Assembly (NCBI GenBank): GCA_001556125.1
Contig: LSIG01000186.1
Span: forward strand, 1-27,985
Length of the DNA stretch: 27,985 nucleotides
From: Rhizobiales bacterium CCH10-E5
GTDB lineage: Bacteria; Pseudomonadota; Alphaproteobacteria; Rhizobiales; Beijerinckiaceae
Reading direction: 5' to 3'
The notes under the pieces were generated by a model. The model did no database searches. It worked only from the letters and a program-made list of their open reading frames with translations, and was not told the origin of the DNA. The translations under genes were made by a program, and so were the position numbers. Position 1 is the stretch's first letter, and each line of letters starts with the position of its first letter. Below are positions 23,277 through 27,985 of the stretch, in pieces.

Positions 23277-23294
23277 GCCGCCCCTCAGGGCGGC
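23277..23294. other. Stem-loop in autotransporter leader
   Basis: GCCGCCC (23277-23283), loop CTCA, GGGCGGC (23288-23294): a perfect 7-bp stem about 40 bases before the autotransporter ATG and about 105 bases after the amidotransferase stop. It could end the upstream message or structure the leader. No T run. Confidence 0.35.
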
Positions 23295-23335
23295 GATTCG
23301 GGGCGCTGGAGACCCCGGGGGCGGCGGGGGCTGGC

Positions 23336-26300
23336 ATGACGGCGGCAACGGGCGGGGCGTGTGGCGCCGCGCAGGACTTCGAACGGATTTCGCCCAGCCA
23401 TTCTCCCGCTTCCGACACAGCGCCCGTTCGACGGCAAAGCCCGGCCCGGAGCGCAGGGGTCTGCCCGCGGCTGCGCGCCGCGATGCTCGGCGGCGCCGGA
23501 CGGTGCGCCCTGCTGATCGCCTGTGTTCCCGCTCTCCTTTTGGCGGGCCCCTTGTCGCCGGGGGCGGCTCAGGCCCAGAGTGTGACCTACAGCACGCCGA
23601 CGATGGGGACGGCCGGTACCGCGGGTAGTGCCGGCTCTCCCACCGCGACGGACGGTGGATCGGGTGCGAACGCCATCCCGGTCCCGACCGGCGAAACTGC
23701 CACGATCGACGCCGTGATCACCGGCGGCGCCGGCGGGGCAGGCGGCAATGGAAGCGCCGTCAACAATCCGCGAGGCGGCCGGGGCGGCGATGGCGGTGCC
23801 GGCGTGACCAGTTCCGCTTCGGCGACCATCATCTTCAACCAGGCCGTGACAGGCGGCCAGGGCGGGAACGGCGGCAGCGCGACCGTCGGCGCGACCGACA
23901 ACGCCTATGGCGGCGCCGGAGGCAATGGCGGCGCTGCAGCCGCCCTCGGCAGCTCCGGCACGGTGACGGTCGACAGCACGCTGACCGGAGGCAATGGCGG
24001 CAATGGCGCAGGCGCCAATCGCGCACTCGGACAGGGTGGCGTCGGCGGGGCGGGCGGCAGCGGCCTGACGATCGGCGCGTCGACGAGCGCGACGATCAAT
24101 GGAAGCCTCGTGGGCGGGAATGGCGGCAATGGCGGCGGCGGCATCGCCGTCCCCGGCGCGGGCGGCGCCGGCGTGATCGGCTCCGATCTGACTCTCATTC
24201 TCTCAGGGAGCGCCACCGTCACCGGTGGCCTCTCAGGCGATGGCGTCACGCGTGCCAATGCCATCACCTTCAGCGGCGGCACCAACCGCCTCGAAGTCTG
24301 GTCAGGAGCGACGGTCACCGGCAACGTCGTGGCCTCCGGCACAAGCACCTTCGCGCTCGGCGGGGCGTCGAACGGTGCCTTCGATCTCTCGCAATTGGGG
24401 CCCGCTGGTCAGTACCGGAACTTCGGCACCCTGGCGAAGTCCGGGACAGGCACTTGGACCGTGAGTAACGCACCCGGCGCGACGATGGCCTGGCAGGTCT
24501 CGGCCGGCACGCTCGATCTCGGCGGCACCACGCAGACCGCCAGCGCCTTCACGCTGACCGGTGGCACGGTCCGCAACGGCACGCTCTCCTCGACCGCGAG
24601 TTTCGATCTGCAGGCCGGCACGCTGTCGGCGATCCTCGCCGGCACCGGCGGGCTCGCCAAGACCGGCACGGGCGATGTCACGCTTTCGGGCGCGAACACC
24701 TATACCGGCGCGACCACGGTGTCGGCCGGCAAGCTGATCGTCAACGGCTCGATCGCCTCCTCATCGAGCCTGACGGTGAACGCCGGCGGTACGCTCGGCG
24801 GCTCGGGCACGGTGGGCACCACCAGCATCAACGGCGGCACGCTGGCGCCCGGCAATTCGATCGGCACCCTGTCGGTCAACGGCAACCTGACCTTCAGCGC
24901 AGGCTCGACCTATGCGGTCGAGGTTTCGCCCGCGGCCTCCGACCGGGTCAACGTCACCGGCACGGCGACGCTTGGTGGAGCCAAGGTCGCTGCGAGCTTC
25001 GAGCCGGGCACTTATGTCGCCAAGCAGTACACCATCCTGAACGCGGCCGGCGGCGTCACCGGCACCTTCGGTCAGAAGGTCGATACCAACCTGCCATCGG
25101 GCTTCAAATCGGCGCTGAGCTACGACAGGAACAACGCCTTCCTCGACCTGACGCTGGATTTCACGCCGACCGCCACCTCGACCTCGTCGTCCACGACACC
25201 GGCGGTCTCGCCTCTTCCCAATCGTGGCCTGAATCCGAACCAGACCAGTGCCGCCAATGCTCTGACCGATTTCTTCAAGCGCACCGGCGGCATTCCCACC
25301 GTCTTCGGCAGCCTGACGCCGGCCGGCCTGTCGCAGGTTTCGGGCGAGCCGGCCACCGGCGTGCAGCAGACCAGCGCCAATGTGATGACCCAGTTCATGG
25401 GATCGCTGACGGCCGTCGCACCGGACGGGCGCGGCGTGTCGCTGGCGCCGGCGCCCACGGGCTATGCCTCCTATTCCTCCACCAAGGAGCAGGCGGAGGA
25501 TCTGCCGACGCGCAAGGGTGGCAGGCAGCCCGCGATCACATCCGATCCCGATCTCTGGCGCTGGAGCGTCTGGGCCGGCGGCTATGGCGCGGCGCAGTTC
25601 AACGGGGCCGATGCCGGCGCCGGCACCGCCGCCACGACCAGCCGGATCTACGGCGCGATGGCCGGCGCCGACTACCGGATATCGCCCGACACCGTCGCGG
25701 GCTTCGCGCTCGGTGGCGGCGCGACCAGCTTCAACAGCTTCGGGCTGGGCTCGGGCACCTCCGACCTGTTCCAGGCCGGCGCCTTCATCCGTCAGCAGAT
25801 CCGCCAGAGCTATCTCACGGGGTCGATGGCCTATACCTGGCAGGACGTCACCACCGACCGGACCGTCGCCGGGCTCGACCGCCTCGAGGGCCGTTTCATC
25901 GCCAACAGCTGGGCGGGGCGGATCGAAGCCGGCCATCGCTTCGGGCTCGCCTCATTCGGCGTGACCTCCTATGCCGCCGGCCAGTTCACCATCGTTTCGC
26001 TTCCGGGCTATCGCGAGACCGCGCTGTCGGGGCCCGGCACCTTCGCGCTCGCCTATGCCGGCAAGGATACGACACGGTTGCGCGGCGAACTCGGCCTGCG
26101 CGCGGATATGCAACTGGTGCTCGCCGGCAAGCCGCTCAAGCTCGAGGCCGGCGCCGCCTGGATCCGCAACGGCAATGTCGGCTCGAGTGCGCTGGCGAGC
26201 TTCCAGACGCTGCCCGGCGCGAGCTTCATCGTCGGCGGAACCGCGCTCGACCGCAATGCCCTGCGCACCACGGCCTCCGCCGAGCTCAGGCTGAGCCCGC

Positions 26301-26389
26301 TCCTCACTCTCGCCGCCACCTTCGAGGGCGAGTTCGCACCGAACAGCCGCAGCTTCGGCGGCAAGACGGCGCTCCGTTACAGCTGGTGA
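23336..26389 (+). CDS. Autotransporter (type Va) with glycine-rich repeat passenger
   Basis: A 1017-residue outer-membrane autotransporter. Order: N-terminal extension and signal sequence (cleavage likely after AQA, residue 80); glycine-rich repeat block (about 119-302); beta-helix part with PATR autotransporter repeats (KSGTGTWTVSN; GGLAKTGTGDVTLSGANTYTGATTVSAGKLIVNGS at about 436-472); the SINGGTLAPGNSIGTLSVNGNLTF and NVTGTATLGG segments typical just before the translocation unit; a Thr/Ser-rich linker (about 610-630); and a C-terminal 12-strand barrel (about 741-1017) ending in LRYSW. The barrel secretes the passenger to the cell surface, where an adhesin or biofilm role is likely. The ATG at 23336 follows a GGGGGC-type ribosome-binding site; an ATG at 23483 would give a shorter signal peptide. 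Ligand unknown. Confidence 0.9.
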   Translation: MTAATGGACGAAQDFERISPSHSPASDTAPVRRQSPARSAGVCPRLRAAMLGGAGRCALLIACVPALLLAGPLSPGAAQAQSVTYSTPTMGTAGTAGSAGSPTATDGGSGANAIPVPTGETATIDAVITGGAGGAGGNGSAVNNPRGGRGGDGGAGVTSSASATIIFNQAVTGGQGGNGGSATVGATDNAYGGAGGNGGAAAALGSSGTVTVDSTLTGGNGGNGAGANRALGQGGVGGAGGSGLTIGASTSATINGSLVGGNGGNGGGGIAVPGAGGAGVIGSDLTLILSGSATVTGGLSGDGVTRANAITFSGGTNRLEVWSGATVTGNVVASGTSTFALGGASNGAFDLSQLGPAGQYRNFGTLAKSGTGTWTVSNAPGATMAWQVSAGTLDLGGTTQTASAFTLTGGTVRNGTLSSTASFDLQAGTLSAILAGTGGLAKTGTGDVTLSGANTYTGATTVSAGKLIVNGSIASSSSLTVNAGGTLGGSGTVGTTSINGGTLAPGNSIGTLSVNGNLTFSAGSTYAVEVSPAASDRVNVTGTATLGGAKVAASFEPGTYVAKQYTILNAAGGVTGTFGQKVDTNLPSGFKSALSYDRNNAFLDLTLDFTPTATSTSSSTTPAVSPLPNRGLNPNQTSAANALTDFFKRTGGIPTVFGSLTPAGLSQVSGEPATGVQQTSANVMTQFMGSLTAVAPDGRGVSLAPAPTGYASYSSTKEQAEDLPTRKGGRQPAITSDPDLWRWSVWAGGYGAAQFNGADAGAGTAATTSRIYGAMAGADYRISPDTVAGFALGGGATSFNSFGLGSGTSDLFQAGAFIRQQIRQSYLTGSMAYTWQDVTTDRTVAGLDRLEGRFIANSWAGRIEAGHRFGLASFGVTSYAAGQFTIVSLPGYRETALSGPGTFALAYAGKDTTRLRGELGLRADMQLVLAGKPLKLEAGAAWIRNGNVGSSALASFQTLPGASFIVGGTALDRNALRTTASAELRLSPLLTLAATFEGEFAPNSRSFGGKTALRYSW
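23690..24241 (+). repeat. Degenerate tandem glycine-rich modules in the passenger
   Basis: Residues 119-302 of the autotransporter are four to five units of roughly 35-46 residues. Each begins with a beta-strand such as SATIIFNQAVTGG or GTVTVDSTLTGG, then GGxGGxGG runs (GGAGGAGGNG, GGQGGNGG, GGNGGNG, GGNGGNGGGG), a variable middle, and a second glycine run. At DNA level the unit GGCGGCAATGGCGGC recurs. The repeats are imperfect, so they are old rather than newly copied. Confidence 0.75.
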
Positions 26390-26421
26390 CGTGGTCTCTG
26401 CCGCCGGATTGTGATTCGAAG

Positions 26422-26451
26422 GCCGCCCTGCACAGGGCCCGTCGGGGCGGC
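26422..26451. terminator. Hairpin after the autotransporter gene
   Basis: GCCGCCC (26422-26428) pairs with GGGCGGC (26445-26451) over a 16-base loop, 33 bases after the stop. It may end the autotransporter transcript. There is no T run, so the call is weak. The arms are the same as those of the hairpin at 23277-23294. Confidence 0.3.
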
Positions 26452-26508
26452 AGCCCTGATCGTTCGATGACCGGATGTCGCTGAAATCATAGCTCTATCG
26501 CGCTTAAG

Positions 26509-26527
26509 TTGCACAATGCTTGTGCAA
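26509..26527. promoter_or_regulatory. 19-bp operator-like palindrome upstream of chemoreceptor
   Basis: TTGCACAA-TGC-TTGTGCAA is a perfect 8-bp inverted repeat with a 3-base centre, about 124 bases before the chemoreceptor ATG and 14 bases before the CtrA-type box. Its symmetry suits a dimeric repressor or activator. It loosely resembles a sigma-54 site (TGGCAC-N5-TTGC), but mismatches in both halves make that unlikely. Confidence 0.42.
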
Positions 26528-26540
26528 TTCGTCTTCGCTC

Positions 26541-26555
26541 TTAATCGAAATTTAA
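26541..26555. promoter_or_regulatory. CtrA-type box upstream of chemoreceptor
   Basis: TTAATCGAAATTTAA is a perfect TTAA-N7-TTAA, 96 bases before the chemoreceptor ATG, in an A+T-richer stretch. CtrA commonly controls flagellar and chemotaxis genes in alphaproteobacteria, so context and motif agree. Binding is inferred. Confidence 0.5.
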
Positions 26556-26650
26556 AGGAACAGGGCGGAAATCGGAGCCGTAATGACGTTGGGATAGGTC
26601 TGGACCTTCCTCTTCGTCTGAGCCGAAGCAGGCTCTCGATATCATTTCCG

Positions 26651-27985
26651 ATGGAGCGTTTTACGTTCCGTTGCTGGGGCCCGAAGACGTTGAAATCCAT
26701 CCGCATCAAAATCATCGCGATCCTGGCAATCGTCTCGCTGGGCGCCGTCATCTCGTCGGCCCTCGGACTCTGGGCTTTGTCGCGCTCCAACGATCTCAAC
26801 CAGCGCGCCGCGAACCTCTCGGACATCACGCTGGCGACCGACAAGATCAACGGCCATGTGCTGGGTGTGGTGATGGATGCGCGCGGCATCTACATGTCGA
26901 AGGACGCCGCGGCCGCTGAACCCTTCGCCAAGGGCATGGAAGCGCGCTTCCCGCAGATGCGGGCTCTTGCCGCCGACCTCACCCGGATGGCGCCGGAATC
27001 CGAACGGGCTCAGACACGCGCCATCGAGAAGGCGATCGCGGATTTCATCACCTTCCGTTCCGAGACGATCCGGCTAGGCCGGGAGGTCTCGACGGCGGCC
27101 GCCAATGCCCAGGGCAACAACGAGGCCAACCGCAACAACCGCAAGGCTCTGAACGATCTCCTGGTCGGCTTCGCGAAGACCACCGATGCTGCGAGCGATG
27201 CGCTCCAGAACGAGGCGACGAGCTTCACACAGCTGGCGCAGATCGGTCTGCCGGTCGCGCTTGTCGTCATGCTTCTGGGTTCGCTGCTGATGGCGCTGTT
27301 CTACGCCCAGCGCTCGCTGACCAAGCCGATCCTCGATCTCAGCACCGTCATGGGCGCGCTGACCCAGGGCGATCTGAAGGTGACCGTGCCGCATCGCGGC
27401 CGGCAGGACGAAATCGGCACCATGGCCAAGGCCGTCTCCGTGCTGCGCGAAAGCTCCGAGCAGGTCGCGCTGCTGCAGCAGCAGGAGCAGGCGGCCGCGG
27501 CGGCGCGGCTGGCCCGCGCGCAGTCGATGGAAGCGGTGGTCTCCGATGTCGGCGAGGTCGTGGCGGCGGCGGCGGCCGGTGACTTCTCGGCGCGGCTGCA
27601 GATCGAGCAGGCCGACGAGCAGATGCAGAAGCTGGTCGCCGGCATCAACGAGATCAACGCCGTCGTCGATGGCGCCACCAGCGAGTTCTCCGAGGCCCTG
27701 CAGGCCATCGCGGCCGGCGACCTGACGCATCGGGTCGACACGACCTATCGCGGCCGCTTTGCCGACCTCAAAAACGCCATCAACGACACGGTCGACCGTC
27801 TCTCGGCCACGGTGAAGACGATCCAGGTGACCTCGGCCGATGTCGGCTTGGCCGCCCGCGAGATCAACATGGGCGCCGACGACCTGTCCAAGCGCACGGA
27901 AGAACAGGCCTCCTCGCTCGAGGAGACCGCGGCGACGACCGAGCAGCTCGCGGCGTCCGTGAAGGCGACCGCCCAGGCCTCGCGC
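26651..27985 (+). CDS. Methyl-accepting chemotaxis protein (3' end outside window)
   Basis: A membrane chemoreceptor whose first 445 codons are present; the frame is open to the window edge. Order: membrane helix 1 (about 17-42, IKIIAILAIVSLGAVISSALGLWAL); a helical periplasmic sensor of about 150 residues, four-helix-bundle-like; membrane helix 2 (about 197-220, LPVALVVMLLGSLLMALFY); a HAMP domain (KPILDLSTVMGALTQGDLKVTVPHRGRQDEIGTMAKAV); a second HAMP-like segment (AIAAGDLTHRVDTTYRGRFADLKNAIND); and the beginning of the signalling helix (DDLSKRTEEQASSLEETAATTEQLAASV). The Glu/Gln-rich methylation region is entered just before the edge. The ATG at 26651 starts MERFTFRCWG; a TTG at 26690 (LKSIRIK) is an alternative. 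A CtrA-type box and a palindrome lie upstream. Confidence 0.9.
   Translation, partial: MERFTFRCWGPKTLKSIRIKIIAILAIVSLGAVISSALGLWALSRSNDLNQRAANLSDITLATDKINGHVLGVVMDARGIYMSKDAAAAEPFAKGMEARFPQMRALAADLTRMAPESERAQTRAIEKAIADFITFRSETIRLGREVSTAAANAQGNNEANRNNRKALNDLLVGFAKTTDAASDALQNEATSFTQLAQIGLPVALVVMLLGSLLMALFYAQRSLTKPILDLSTVMGALTQGDLKVTVPHRGRQDEIGTMAKAVSVLRESSEQVALLQQQEQAAAAARLARAQSMEAVVSDVGEVVAAAAAGDFSARLQIEQADEQMQKLVAGINEINAVVDGATSEFSEALQAIAAGDLTHRVDTTYRGRFADLKNAINDTVDRLSATVKTIQVTSADVGLAAREINMGADDLSKRTEEQASSLEETAATTEQLAASVKATAQASR

Noticed and set aside
23690..24241. Phage tail-fibre or mycobacterial PE_PGRS-type gene
   Set aside because: The signal peptide, PATR segments and a C-terminal barrel show an autotransporter, and no phage genes or PE domain are nearby.
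26581..26597. Four-codon ORF (ATG ACG TTG GGA TAG) before the chemoreceptor
   Set aside because: Too short to judge; a GGAG upstream is expected by chance in this composition.

Overview
The window is chromosomal DNA from a GC-rich alphaproteobacterium, most likely a Hyphomicrobiales (Rhizobiales) member. A Bosea-like organism is my best guess, but this rests on gene content, codon use and gene order, not on a marker gene. Both GltB/GltD subunits, a stand-alone PurL followed by bolA and grxD, an alphaproteobacterial-type NDUFAF5-like methyltransferase, a TadE/G-vWA protein and CtrA-type TTAA-N7-TTAA sites all fit this group. No rRNA, tRNA, CRISPR array, insertion sequence or prophage gene is visible. 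Strong GC bias gives very long antisense open frames over gltB, purL and others, which I treat as shadows.

Layout. 1-2043 (minus strand): the 5' part of a secreted hypothetical protein, then a MAPEG membrane protein and a threonine aldolase in tandem. 2044-2635: a long leader ahead of gltB with a terminator-like hairpin, a possible 22-codon ORF and two stem-loops. 2636-8903: gltB-gltD (NADPH-type glutamate synthase). 8947-11477 (minus): a lytic transglycosylase followed by an SGNH/DUF459 hydrolase, with a perfect CtrA-type box upstream. 11840-12265: rnk-like regulator. 12277-14325: divergent galE and galU (UDP-sugar supply), with an NDUFAF5-like methyltransferase and a hotdog thioesterase running on behind galU. 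15665-16909 (minus): TadE/G-vWA protein. 17083-20165: purL, bolA, a small coiled-coil protein and the monothiol glutaredoxin grxD. 20238-21251: a class A beta-lactamase-like protein, convergent with an EamA transporter (21248-22195). 22290-23171: class I glutamine amidotransferase. 23336-26389: large autotransporter with a glycine-rich repeat passenger. 26651-end: chemoreceptor cut off by the window edge.

Themes. There are three cores: nitrogen assimilation (gltBD), nucleotide and Fe-S/redox housekeeping (purL-bolA-grxD), and cell envelope work (transglycosylase/SGNH pair, galE/galU, TadG-like, autotransporter, chemoreceptor). Two perfect TTAA-N7-TTAA sites lie before the transglycosylase and the chemoreceptor, and a degenerate one lies before the autotransporter. 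This suggests that part of the envelope set is under CtrA cell-cycle/motility control.

Most interesting points: (i) the autotransporter passenger, built from about four units that pair a beta-strand with GGx-rich stretches; (ii) a class A beta-lactamase fold whose omega loop appears enlarged by about 36 residues, with Asn170 replaced by Gln; (iii) the CtrA-type boxes and a 19-bp palindrome ahead of the chemoreceptor; (iv) the transglycosylase-SGNH pair; (v) the structured gltB leader. I see no wholly new multi-gene system.
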